Shown: positions 33,447 through 42,213, counted from the stretch's first letter. The stretch is DNA of 44,707 nucleotides from an uncultured Ruegeria sp. (GCF_947504215.1 NZ_CANNGO010000009.1:128264-172970), one strand, 5' to 3'. Made by a program: numbers and translations. Notes: generated by a model not told the origin, from the sequence alone.

Positions 33447-34979
33447 ATGGGTCAGGCTGGAAATGTCTTGTTCGTTATCATCGATCAGCTCCGGGCCGAT
33501 TGCCTGTCCGGAGCGTTGGCCGAGCACCTTGATCTGCCTAACCTGCGGGCTTTTATGGACGAGGCGGTGACATTTACGCGTCACTACTCGGTCACTAATC
33601 CCTGTGGACCATCGCGCGTGTCACTTTTGACTGGGCAATATGCGATGAACCATCGGTCCGTGCGCAACGGAACACCGTTGCGACACGATACACCGAACAT
33701 TGCGACTGAAATGCGCAAGGCCGGATATCTGCCGATGCTGTTTGGCTACACCGACACATCGGCAGATCCCCGGGTGCATGATCCCAATGATCCGATACTA
33801 AAATCCTATGAGCAGTGCATGGATGGGTTCCATGAGGTTGTTGAAATGCGCCTTGAGGAGTCTTTTTCCTGGCAATCGCATTTGATGAAAAAAGGCTATC
33901 AGTTTGACACTTATTGGGATGTTTATAAGCCCGTTTTCGCGGATGGACGTAAGCCAAAGCTGAATGATCCCGCTCTTTATCGGGCGGAAGACAGTGATAC
34001 AGCTTTTCTGACCGATGCGTTTCTGGATGGTATCGCACCGCATCGAGGCAAGAACTGGTTTGCCCACCTTACTTACATTCGCCCGCATCCGCCCTTGGTG
34101 GCCCCGGCACCGTACAACGACATGTATGATCCGGCGGGCATTCCTGTGCCCCAACGCCTTGCCACTATTGCCGACGAGAAGGGATTGCATCCGTTCTTCG
34201 GGCCAACTCTCGACGCTTACACCCCAATGCGATTTGTGCACGGGTTCGATGAAGTTGAGCCAACGGATGAGAACATCTGCACATTGAGGGCCATCTACAT
34301 GGGCCTGGCGACAGAGGTCGATCACCATGTTGGGCGTGTGGTTGAGTATCTGAAACAGAGCGGTCAATACGATGATACACTGATTGTCATCACCGCCGAC
34401 CATGGAGAGATGTTGGGGGATCGCCATAGCTGGGGCAAAATGACGGCCTATGACGCTGCATATCATACGCCCTTGATCATCCGTGATCCCGGCAATCAAG
34501 CGCGGGCAGGATCAACGGTCACGGTCCCAACCGAGTCGATTGATGTGACGCCCACAATTCTGGATTGGGTTGGTCAAAATGCACCCAACGCGATGGATGG
34601 CCGGTCTTTGCTGCCCTTGTTGTATGGCGACATGCCCCACGATTGGCGCAACTACTCGTTCAGCGAGCTCGATTTTTCTGAACCTGAAAACCCAACCCAA
34701 TGGCAACGGCAATTGAGAACCAGCAACAGCGAGTCTTGTCTTTCTATTTTGCGGGACGAGCGGTTTACGCTGGTTGAGTTCGCGGCCGACCTGCCACCGA
34801 TCCTGTTTGATCATAAGGGCCGGGGAGAGTTCGAGAATGTAGCCGCAAACGCCGAATTTGCCGACGATCTGGCCCGTCTTGGGCGGCAGATGCTAAGACA
34901 TCGGATGCGCAACATGGATCATACATTGTCGCTGCATTCGATCACGCCCGACGGCCCAAAAATTCAGCCTCGGTACTGA
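33447..34979 (+). CDS. Sulfatase-superfamily hydrolase, phosphonate monoester hydrolase-like
   Basis: A 510-residue enzyme of the alkaline phosphatase superfamily. It starts NVLFVIIDQLRAD (metal Asp13) and has the sulfatase signature NPCGPSRVSLLTG, in which Cys53 would be changed to formylglycine. Then come LTYIRPHPPLVAPAPY, a second metal site TADHGEMLGDRHSWGK, SIDVTPTILDWVGQ and DGRSLLPLL. Length and the late text PPILFDHKGRGEFENVA strongly recall phosphonate monoester hydrolases (PehA/PMH) that also cleave phosphodiesters and sulfates. No signal peptide, so cytoplasmic. It follows the carbamoyltransferase by 71 bases on the same strand and may share its transcript. True substrate unknown. 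Confidence 0.88.
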   Translation: MGQAGNVLFVIIDQLRADCLSGALAEHLDLPNLRAFMDEAVTFTRHYSVTNPCGPSRVSLLTGQYAMNHRSVRNGTPLRHDTPNIATEMRKAGYLPMLFGYTDTSADPRVHDPNDPILKSYEQCMDGFHEVVEMRLEESFSWQSHLMKKGYQFDTYWDVYKPVFADGRKPKLNDPALYRAEDSDTAFLTDAFLDGIAPHRGKNWFAHLTYIRPHPPLVAPAPYNDMYDPAGIPVPQRLATIADEKGLHPFFGPTLDAYTPMRFVHGFDEVEPTDENICTLRAIYMGLATEVDHHVGRVVEYLKQSGQYDDTLIVITADHGEMLGDRHSWGKMTAYDAAYHTPLIIRDPGNQARAGSTVTVPTESIDVTPTILDWVGQNAPNAMDGRSLLPLLYGDMPHDWRNYSFSELDFSEPENPTQWQRQLRTSNSESCLSILRDERFTLVEFAADLPPILFDHKGRGEFENVAANAEFADDLARLGRQMLRHRMRNMDHTLSLHSITPDGPKIQPRY

Positions 34980-35018
34980 CTTTATTCACGACATCCAATG
35001 CTTTGGCCTGCTAGTCAC

Positions 35019-35030
35019 TGTGAATTCACA
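35019..35030. promoter_or_regulatory. 12-base palindrome upstream of acnB
   Basis: TGTGAATTCACA is a perfect palindrome about 140 bases before the acnB ATG in non-coding DNA, so it may be an operator. A rough promoter (TTGCAA, 15 bases, TATACC; 35074-35100) lies downstream of it. Both are unproven. Confidence 0.25.
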
Positions 35031-35168
35031 ACGGCAGGTCTTCGGCTCGTCAAAAAGTAGTGTGGCGTCGATCTTGCAACTCAGGTTTATTTAGTATACC
35101 GCCGCATACAATGTTACTCGCCGGGCGTTTAACCGCTTGGTGCCCAATCAAATTCGCCGGAAGCAGCC

Positions 35169-37961
35169 ATGAGCCTTTACACAGATTACCTGAACGAGAT
35201 GGAAACCCGCAAGGCACAGGGACTCAACCCCAAGCCAATCGAAGATGGCGCGCTGACACAAGAGATCATTGGTCAAATCAGAGACGCTGGAAACACGCAC
35301 AAAGCCGAGTCGTTGGACCATTTCATCTACAACACGCTGCCGGGCACAACCAGCGCAGCAGGAGAAAAGGCCAGATTTCTCAAAGAGATCATTCTTGGCG
35401 AGGCCGACGTTCAAGGGATTCCTCAGCCTTTCGCGTTCGAGCTGTTGTCACATATGAAAGGGGGCCCTTCGGTCGAAGTTCTTCTTGATCTGGCATTGGG
35501 TGATGACCCTTCGATAGCCGACCAAGCCGCAGATGTTCTGAAAACCCAAGTCTTTCTATATGACGCTGACACGGATCGGCTCAGGGCGGCTTTCGAGGCA
35601 GGAAATCAAACTGCCAAGAGTATTCTGGAAAGTTACGCGCAGGCTGAATTCTTCACCAAGCTTCCTGAAATAGAAGATGAGATCAAGGTCGTCACTTACG
35701 TCGCGGCCGAAGGTGATATCTCGACCGACTTGTTGTCGCCTGGCAATCAGGCCCATTCACGCTCGGATCGTGAATTGCATGGTAAATGTTTGATTTCACA
35801 CGAAGCTCAGGCTGAAATTCAGGAGCTTCAAAGACAGCATCCGGACAAGCGTGTCATGCTGGTCGCCGAGAAGGGCACTATGGGCGTTGGGTCCTCGCGC
35901 ATGTCCGGTGTGAACAACGTGGCACTTTGGACGGGAAAACAGGCCAGCCCTTACGTGCCTTTCGTCAACATTGCCCCGATTGTCGCCGGAACAAACGGTA
36001 TTTCACCGATTTTCCTGACGACGGTTGGCGTGACGGGCGGGATCGGTATTGATCTCAAAAACTGGGTCAAGAAAGTGGATTCCGACGGCAACCCGATCCT
36101 GAACAATGATGGCAACCCAATTCTCGAACAGACCTATTCGGTCGACACCGGGACGGTTCTGACCATCAACACAAAAGACAAAACGCTGTGCAACGCGGCC
36201 GGTGATGAAGAATTGGTTGACGTGTCCTCGTCATTCTCGCCGCAGAAGGTCGAGTTCATCAAGGCGGGTGGATCCTATGCGATTGTTTTTGGCAAAAAGC
36301 TTCAGGCATTTGCAGCAGAGACTTTGGGTATTGAGCTGAAGTCAGCCTTTGCGCCGTCCAGAGAAATCTCGCACGAGGGGCAGGGCCTGACGGCTGTTGA
36401 GAAGATTTTCAACAAGAACGCGGTTGGCGTCACCGATGGCAAGGTTCTGCACGCGGGATCGGATGCCCGCGTCAGCGTCAATATCGTCGGTTCTCAGGAC
36501 ACGACAGGCCTGATGACGTCGCAAGAGCTGGAGTCCATGGCGGCAACGGTCATTTCCCCGATCGTTGACGGTGCGTATCAATCCGGGTGCCATACGGCTT
36601 CGGTTTGGGATTCCAAGGCGCAGGCGAATATCCCTAAGCTGATGTCGTTCATGAACAAATTCGGCCTGATCACAGCACGGGATCCCAAGGGCGAATACCA
36701 TGCGATGACGGACGTGATTCACAAGGTTCTGAATGACATTACGGTGGATGACTGGGCCATCATTATTGGTGGAGACTCCCATACGCGCATGTCCAAAGGC
36801 GTTGCATTCGGCGCGGATTCCGGGACAGTCGCTCTGGCATTGGCCACGGGCGAAGCTACGATGCCAATCCCTGAATCCGTCAAGGTGACCTTCGAGGGCC
36901 AAATGGCGGATCACATGGATTTCCGCGACGTGGTTCACGCAACCCAGGCGCAAATGCTTAGGAAATTTGGTGACAACGTCTTCCAGGGCCGGATTATCGA
37001 GGTTCATATAGGGACTTTGCTGGCGGATCAGGCATTTACGTTCACCGACTGGACCGCCGAGATGAAGGCCAAAGCCTCGATCTGTATTTCTCAGGACGAA
37101 ACACTGATTGAGTCGCTTGAGATCGCGAAAAATCGCATTCAGATCATGATCGATAAAGGCATGGATAATGCCGCTGGCACCCTTCAGGGATTGATCAACA
37201 AGGCAAACACGCGCATCGCTGAGATCCAATCAGGCGAGAAACCCGCTTTGACGCCGGATGACAACGCCAGATACTTTGCCGAACTGGTCGTTGACCTGAA
37301 CGAAATTGACGAGCCAATGATCGCGGACCCGGATGTGAACAACGCGGATGTGTCCAAGCGATATACCCACGACACAATCCGGCCGGTGTCCTACTATCAG
37401 GGTGAGAAAAAGGTCGATCTGGGTTTTGTGGGTTCGTGTATGGTCCACAAGGGCGATCTGGTCATTGTTTCACAAATGCTCAGAAACTTGGAAAAGAAGA
37501 ACGGCAAAGTCGAATTCAAGGCGCCATTGGTTGTTGCCGCGCCGACTTACAACATCGTTGATGAGCTGAAAGAGGAAGGCGACTGGAGCATCCTGCAAAA
37601 ATATTCGGGCTTCGAGTTTGATGATTTGTTCCCTAAAGGCGCTGCCCGCACCGAATACGAGAACATTTTGTATCTCGAACGCCCTGGCTGTAACCTGTGC
37701 ATGGGCAACCAGGAAAAGGCGGCCAAGGGTGACACGGTGTTGGCGACGTCCACGCGCCTGTTCCAGGGTCGTGTTGTCGAGGATTCAAGTGAGAAGAAGG
37801 GCGAATCCCTGCTGGCTTCTACGCCGGTTGTAGTCCTTTCAGCGATCCTTGGCCGAACTCCGAAAATTGAAGAGTACAAATCTGCCGTAGAAGGTATCGA
37901 CCTGACGAAATTTGCACCGCCAATGGAAAACACTGCTGCTGCAAAGTCGGTGCATTTCTAA
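35169..37961 (+). CDS. acnB: Aconitate hydratase B (long form)
   Basis: This 930-residue TCA-cycle enzyme interconverts citrate and isocitrate with a 4Fe-4S cluster, and usually also acts on 2-methylisocitrate. AcnB features: the N-terminal HEAT-like helices, then VAEKGTMGVGSSRMSGVNN, GGIGIDLKNWVKKVD, IIIGGDSHTRMSKGVAFGADSG, and the cluster cysteines in VGSCMVHKG (Cys757) and GCNLCMGNQ (Cys841, Cys844). It is about 65 residues longer than the E. coli enzyme (865). One insertion includes a repeated DGNPIL. ATG 35169 is preceded by GGAAG. It stands alone between the hydrolase and the taurine regulator. Confidence 0.96.
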   Translation: MSLYTDYLNEMETRKAQGLNPKPIEDGALTQEIIGQIRDAGNTHKAESLDHFIYNTLPGTTSAAGEKARFLKEIILGEADVQGIPQPFAFELLSHMKGGPSVEVLLDLALGDDPSIADQAADVLKTQVFLYDADTDRLRAAFEAGNQTAKSILESYAQAEFFTKLPEIEDEIKVVTYVAAEGDISTDLLSPGNQAHSRSDRELHGKCLISHEAQAEIQELQRQHPDKRVMLVAEKGTMGVGSSRMSGVNNVALWTGKQASPYVPFVNIAPIVAGTNGISPIFLTTVGVTGGIGIDLKNWVKKVDSDGNPILNNDGNPILEQTYSVDTGTVLTINTKDKTLCNAAGDEELVDVSSSFSPQKVEFIKAGGSYAIVFGKKLQAFAAETLGIELKSAFAPSREISHEGQGLTAVEKIFNKNAVGVTDGKVLHAGSDARVSVNIVGSQDTTGLMTSQELESMAATVISPIVDGAYQSGCHTASVWDSKAQANIPKLMSFMNKFGLITARDPKGEYHAMTDVIHKVLNDITVDDWAIIIGGDSHTRMSKGVAFGADSGTVALALATGEATMPIPESVKVTFEGQMADHMDFRDVVHATQAQMLRKFGDNVFQGRIIEVHIGTLLADQAFTFTDWTAEMKAKASICISQDETLIESLEIAKNRIQIMIDKGMDNAAGTLQGLINKANTRIAEIQSGEKPALTPDDNARYFAELVVDLNEIDEPMIADPDVNNADVSKRYTHDTIRPVSYYQGEKKVDLGFVGSCMVHKGDLVIVSQMLRNLEKKNGKVEFKAPLVVAAPTYNIVDELKEEGDWSILQKYSGFEFDDLFPKGAARTEYENILYLERPGCNLCMGNQEKAAKGDTVLATSTRLFQGRVVEDSSEKKGESLLASTPVVVLSAILGRTPKIEEYKSAVEGIDLTKFAPPMENTAAAKSVHF
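36084..36125 (+). repeat. Short tandem repeat inside acnB
   Basis: Two 18-base units (36084-36101 and 36108-36125) encode DGNPIL twice, separated by two codons. They differ at four third-position bases, so the repeat is old. It sits in a loop of the long-form aconitase. Confidence 0.6.
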
Positions 37962-37993
37962 AGCGCAGGGGTAACGCCCTATCTCCAATACCC

Positions 37994-38024
37994 GTGCTCG
38001 GTATCCGTGATGGAAGCCGGGCAC
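37994..38024 (+). terminator. Hairpin after acnB
   Basis: GTGCTCGG pairs with CCGGGCAC (eight pairs, one T-G) around a 15-base loop, 32 bases past the acnB stop. Convergent with the LysR gene, so it may serve as terminator, though the loop is large and no T-run follows. A second smaller stem, CTCCA with TGGAG near 38047-38064, follows. Confidence 0.35.
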
Positions 38025-38109
38025 ATATTGATGTCGTTGGGCGCCTCCATCCCCATTTGGAGCCCCGGTATCTAAGTGTTGATGACTGCCCAAAAACAAC
38101 CAAATCCAG

Positions 38110-39066
38110 TTAGCGTTCCGCAAAGCTTGAAACGACAGTTGGTTCTTTTCGCAAATGCGCGCTCTTCAATGCATCAAGGAACAGTTTGGTGACACGAGTA
38201 GGGGCGGGCTGCTTTCGTGTAACCGCAGCAAATCGTGTGCGATACTGGGTTTCTTCTGGCAAAATCTTCCTCATTAACCCACGACCGACAAACCCCTGGG
38301 CCAAATGGTCCGGTAAGAATCCGATATAACGGCCCGACAGAATGAGGATGGCCAGGGCTTGTTCGTTCTGGACTTTTGCTGCGCGCTTGAACCCAAGTTG
38401 TTGGCCTACGATCAGATTTGGCGAATTCACGCTTACACCGGCATAGTTGTATCGGCGCAGGTCACTGGTGCTGAGCTGGGCGTCTGGGGTCGCGAATAAC
38501 GGATGATCTACCCCGCAATAAAGAAACATGTCTTCGCCATAGAGTGGAACGTAGTTAAGGCTCGTTGACGGTCGGTGCAACGCAATGATACCCAAATCCA
38601 GCTGGCCTGAGATGACCATTTTCTCGATCACGTTCGGGGGTTCCAGTGACAATTCAATCTGAACCGCGGGGGCAGCCTCGTTGAAATTGTGGATCGCCGA
38701 GGCAAGTTGAGACTCGGGATTTGAGGCACATTGATCGAACAGCGAAACACGGATTGTTCCTGCAAGTTGTTCTTTTATCTCGTTAACCTCGGTTCGGAAA
38801 TGCGATACGGCGATCAACAACTCCTCTGCCGCAGCCAATACCTGTTCTCCGTCTTCCGTCAGGGAAAACCCGGCCGGACCGCGATTGCAAAGCTTCAGTT
38901 TCAACCGCAACTCAAGGTCCGAGATATGCTTTGAAATAGTCGATTTACCGATGTTTAGTTCGATCTCGGCCGCCGTCAGCCCGCCGCTTTCCACGACGGT
39001 TCTGAATATCCTAAGCAACCGGATGTCCGTGTCGCCTATTCGCGTGGCAAGCGTATCGCGATTCAT
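38110..39066 (-). CDS. LysR-family transcriptional regulator, divergent from the taurine operon
   Basis: A 318-residue regulator. The N-terminal winged helix-turn-helix is LLRIFRTVVESGGLTAAEIELNIGKSTISKHISDLELRL, and the effector domain follows from about residue 95 (GTIRVSLFDQCASNPESQL). ATG 39066 fits the family start; the frame to 39228 would run into the TRAP gene. It is transcribed away from the TRAP gene, with 155 bases between the two starts, the classic LysR layout, so it probably controls the taurine genes. In other taurine-degrading bacteria the regulator is usually the MocR-type TauR, so this is a different control protein. Effector not known; taurine or sulfoacetaldehyde would be first guesses. 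Confidence 0.88.
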   Translation of the reverse strand: MNRDTLATRIGDTDIRLLRIFRTVVESGGLTAAEIELNIGKSTISKHISDLELRLKLKLCNRGPAGFSLTEDGEQVLAAAEELLIAVSHFRTEVNEIKEQLAGTIRVSLFDQCASNPESQLASAIHNFNEAAPAVQIELSLEPPNVIEKMVISGQLDLGIIALHRPSTSLNYVPLYGEDMFLYCGVDHPLFATPDAQLSTSDLRRYNYAGVSVNSPNLIVGQQLGFKRAAKVQNEQALAILILSGRYIGFLPDHLAQGFVGRGLMRKILPEETQYRTRFAAVTRKQPAPTRVTKLFLDALKSAHLRKEPTVVSSFAER

Positions 39067-39221
39067 TTTAAGTTCGATATTTGTGAAACCTATTGCGCAA
39101 AGATTAACAACTAAGAAACATTTTATGCAAGCTAGTGTTGATCTGCTGAGGCAGAATCGGACTGGCCACATCTCCCCAAGGTCGGCGCGCACCTCAAAAT
39201 CTGACAACTGGGAGGAAATCC
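39067..39221. promoter_or_regulatory. Divergent control region of the LysR gene and the taurine operon
   Basis: The 155 bases between the two starts should hold both promoters. TTGCGCAA at 39093-39100 is a short palindrome in an AT-rich tract and a candidate LysR half-site region. A strong ribosome site, GGGAGGAAA, precedes the TRAP gene. I could not place -10 and -35 boxes securely. Confidence 0.45.
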
Positions 39222-40238
39222 ATGTCATTCATCAAGAAGGTTGGCGCCTTTACCGCTGCGGTATCCGTGGCGGCGCTTATGGTCGCCGGCGCAGCAGATG
39301 CCAAAAACTTCAAGATCGCGGTTGGCGACAGCGGGGGTTCAAGCCAAGAGGCAACGGGACTAGGCTTCAAAGCCGCCCTCGAAGAGTTATCGGGTGGCAA
39401 TCATACGGCAACTCTCTTCCTGAACGGTCAGCTCGGTTCCGAGCAGGATACCGTAAACGACGCGGCCATTGGCACGCTTGATATGTCGCTGCTGGCTATC
39501 AACAACATCACTCCGTTCTCGCCGACCGTTGGCGTGTTCACCCTGCCTTACGTGATCCTCAGCCTCGAGGACGCCGAGAAACTGACCCAGGGCCCGATTG
39601 GCCAGGAACTGACCGAGAACACCATCAATGATGCCGGTGTTCGCATCATCGCCTGGACCTATACTGGTTTCCGTCGTCTGACCAACTCGAAAAAACCAGT
39701 CAAGTCGGTAGCGGATCTTGAAGGTTTGGTCATTCGCGTTCCCAAGAACGAGATCATGATCGACACGTATAAATCTTGGGGCATCAGCCCGACGCCGATG
39801 GCGTGGTCGGAAACCTTTGCCGGTCTGCAGACCAAAGTTGTCGACGGTCAGGACAACCCTTACACCACCATCAACGCGATGAAGTTCTACGAAGTTCAGA
39901 AGTATGTGACCAACATCCGTTACATCTTCTCGATCGAGCCGCTCATCATTTCCGAGCAGGTGTTCCAGGAACTGTCCCCCGAGGATCAGGAAATCGTGCT
40001 TGAGGCTGGCAAGGCCGCAACACAGGCTTCTGCAGACTTCCTGCGCGCGAAAGAGGCCGAGATCAAAGAGATCCTGATCGAAAAAGGCATGGAAATCGTC
40101 GACCCCGAGAACGACGAAGCTGAATTCATCGAACTTGCAACCACCGCCGTGTGGCCGAAGTTCTATGAAAGCATCGGTGGCGTCGAAAAGCTCAACGCCG
40201 TGCTGGCTGAAATCGGCCGCGAACCGGTTTCGCAATAA
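39222..40238 (+). CDS. tauK: TRAP transporter periplasmic binding protein, probably taurine (TauK)
   Basis: A 338-residue DctP-family protein with a Sec signal (MSFIKKVGAFTAAVSVAALMVAGAADA, cleaved near ADA-KN). DctP text includes NGQLGSEQDTVNDAAIGTLDMS, GFRRLTNSKKPVKSVADLEGLVIRVP with the conserved arginine that binds a substrate acid group, and ETFAGLQTKVVDGQDNPYTTI. ATG 39222 follows GGGAGGAAA. Taurine as ligand is inferred from tauX, tauY and xsc downstream. The gene is followed by a hairpin before the membrane subunits. Confidence 0.9.
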   Translation: MSFIKKVGAFTAAVSVAALMVAGAADAKNFKIAVGDSGGSSQEATGLGFKAALEELSGGNHTATLFLNGQLGSEQDTVNDAAIGTLDMSLLAINNITPFSPTVGVFTLPYVILSLEDAEKLTQGPIGQELTENTINDAGVRIIAWTYTGFRRLTNSKKPVKSVADLEGLVIRVPKNEIMIDTYKSWGISPTPMAWSETFAGLQTKVVDGQDNPYTTINAMKFYEVQKYVTNIRYIFSIEPLIISEQVFQELSPEDQEIVLEAGKAATQASADFLRAKEAEIKEILIEKGMEIVDPENDEAEFIELATTAVWPKFYESIGGVEKLNAVLAEIGREPVSQ

Positions 40239-40264
40239 GCTAAGGCTAAAAGGTCAATGAAATG

Positions 40265-40286
40265 GGGGGTGCCTGACGGTGCCCCC
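40265..40286 (+). ncRNA. Intercistronic hairpin between the TRAP binding protein and membrane genes
   Basis: GGGGGTGCC pairs with GGTGCCCCC (nine pairs including two G-T) around a TGAC loop; no T-run follows. It lies 26 bases after the binding-protein stop and 20 before the DctQ gene. Likely raises the share of binding-protein message, by inference. Confidence 0.55.
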
Positions 40287-40306
40287 TACAAAAAAGGGAG
40301 GGTCAG

Positions 40307-40873
40307 ATGTCGAAGTTTTGGGGATTTGTCGACAACATCGAAAGCTATATCTGCCGCACATTGTTGGCGATGTTCGTTTGTCTGTTGTTTCTTCAGGTTA
40401 TCGTGAGAACGCTATTTGCATTCTCGTTTTCCTGGGTCGAAGAACTGTCGATCTACATGTTCGTCTGGTTTGTCTTCTTTGGCGCCAGTTATGCTGCAAA
40501 GATGGGCGCCCATAACCGGGTGACATTTCAGTTCAAGTTCCTGTCGCCCCGCGCGATCAAATACATTGAGGCCTTCGCGGATCTCTTCTGGATCTTCTTC
40601 AACGTCGTTTTCGTCTATCTGGCAATCGACTTCATCTTCAACAAGATGAACAAGTTCCAGTCGTCGCAAACTCTCGGGTTCCATCTTAGCTGGGTTTATA
40701 TCGTTCTCCCCATAGCCTTCACGCTGATGACCATCCGGGTGATCCAGGTGAACTATCGCAAACTCGTGCTGGATGAAGAGATGATCGATCCAGACTCGAT
40801 CGATCTCGACGCTGTCAAAGCCGAAGCCGAAAGCCATAGCCATGGCAGTTCCAGTTCTGAGGGAGATAAGTAA
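40307..40873 (+). CDS. tauL: TRAP transporter small membrane subunit, DctQ type (TauL)
   Basis: This 188-residue subunit has four membrane helices (about residues 15-37, 45-65, 88-108, 125-146). Between helices one and two lies WVEELSIYMFVWFVFFGASYAAKMGAHNRVTF, the DctQ signature. The tail is charged and ends HSHGSSSSEGDK. It pairs with the large DctM subunit. GGGAGG precedes the ATG. The stop overlaps the next start by one base (TAATG). Confidence 0.9.
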   Translation: MSKFWGFVDNIESYICRTLLAMFVCLLFLQVIVRTLFAFSFSWVEELSIYMFVWFVFFGASYAAKMGAHNRVTFQFKFLSPRAIKYIEAFADLFWIFFNVVFVYLAIDFIFNKMNKFQSSQTLGFHLSWVYIVLPIAFTLMTIRVIQVNYRKLVLDEEMIDPDSIDLDAVKAEAESHSHGSSSSEGDK

Positions 40874-42213
40874 TGGGCGCAGAAATTATCCCACTGCTGT
40901 TTGGCGGATTCCTGTTTCTGCTGTTCATCGGTGCTCCGATCACTGTGGCGCTTGGCGTCTCGACCCTGATCACCTTCCTTTATCTGGGTGAAAACCCAAT
41001 CAAATTCGTGCAGATCGCCTTTACCTCGGTCGGGTCCTTCCCGCTGATGGCGTTACCCGCGTTCATTCTGGCGGGTGCGCTGATGGAAGCATCGGGGCTG
41101 TCGCGACGGCTTATCAATGTCGCCGAAAGCTTCGCTGGTCCGTTCACCGGCGGTATGTCGGCCGCAACCGTTATGGCGTGTCTGTTCTTTGGCGCTATCT
41201 CGGGTTCCGGCCCGGCGACGACCGCCGCCGTTGGTATGTTGATGATCCCGGCCATGATTGATCGCGGCTATTCCAAGGGTTTTGCATCGGCAATCACCGC
41301 CTCATCAGGTGGCCTGGGCATCGTTATCCCGCCTTCCATCCCGCTGATCATTTTCGGCATCGCCGCGTTGGGTATGCCGCCCCCACCCGAAGCTGTGGAG
41401 GAGTTCGGCCAGTTCCAGACCGTTTCGATCCCGAAACTCTTCATTGCCGGGTTTATGCCCGCCTTCCTGATCGCAGGCAGTTTGCTGCTGATGAACTACG
41501 TTCTCGCGAAAAAGAACAACTATACTGGCAGCACCGATGGCTGGTCACCACGCCATATGTGGTGCGAGATGTATCGCGGCTTCTGGGCGCTGATGGCACC
41601 GGTGGTGATCCTGGGCGGGATCTATTCGGGCTATTTCACTCCAACCGAAGCCGCCATCGTTGCGATCTTCTACACGCTGATCGTAGGCGCGTTCATCTAT
41701 CGGGAGCTGTCGTGGAGCAGCCTGTTTGGTGCTCTGGAAACTACCACTTGGCTGACCGGCCGGGTTCTGTTGATCATGTTCACTGCAACGGTGTTCGGGC
41801 GACTTCTGGTTGAAAATCAGGTTCCGGCCGTGATCGCGCAGGGTATGTTGTCCTTTACTGACAACATCTATGTGATCTGGACACTTGTGATCCTGTTCCT
41901 GCTGTTTGTCGGTATGTTCATGGAGACGCTGGCCACAATCTTGATCCTCGTTCCGGTGATGTTGCCCGTGGCTTATAGCGTCGGCATCGATCCGATCCAC
42001 TTTGGTGTGGTCATGGTCTGTACGCTGGGCATCGGGTTCCAAACACCGCCGCTGGGTGAAAACCTGTTCATCGCGTCGGGGATATCGAAGATCTCGATCG
42101 AAGAGATTTCGTTACGCGCCCTACCGTTCGCCTTCATCAACACGATTGCGATCTTCATCATCGCGTTCTTCCCCGAGATCTCGCTCTGGCTGCCGCGCGT
42201 GTTCGGTTACTAG
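40873..42213 (+). CDS. tauM: TRAP transporter large membrane subunit, DctM type (TauM)
   Basis: A 446-residue permease with about 12 membrane helices, the length of DctM proteins. Family text: PITVALGVSTLITFLYLG, FFGAISGSGPATTAAVGMLMIPAM, ASSGGLGIVIPPSIPLIIFG, and late GFQTPPLGENLFIASGISK. It imports the substrate with sodium ions after delivery by the binding protein. It is linked to tauL by a one-base overlap and followed by a Usp gene 31 bases on. Confidence 0.93.
   Translation: MGAEIIPLLFGGFLFLLFIGAPITVALGVSTLITFLYLGENPIKFVQIAFTSVGSFPLMALPAFILAGALMEASGLSRRLINVAESFAGPFTGGMSAATVMACLFFGAISGSGPATTAAVGMLMIPAMIDRGYSKGFASAITASSGGLGIVIPPSIPLIIFGIAALGMPPPPEAVEEFGQFQTVSIPKLFIAGFMPAFLIAGSLLLMNYVLAKKNNYTGSTDGWSPRHMWCEMYRGFWALMAPVVILGGIYSGYFTPTEAAIVAIFYTLIVGAFIYRELSWSSLFGALETTTWLTGRVLLIMFTATVFGRLLVENQVPAVIAQGMLSFTDNIYVIWTLVILFLLFVGMFMETLATILILVPVMLPVAYSVGIDPIHFGVVMVCTLGIGFQTPPLGENLFIASGISKISIEEISLRALPFAFINTIAIFIIAFFPEISLWLPRVFGY

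Noticed and set aside
39067..39228. 54-residue N-terminal extension of the LysR regulator
   Set aside because: It would cross the whole divergent control region and overlap the TRAP gene start; the HTH domain begins properly from ATG 39066.
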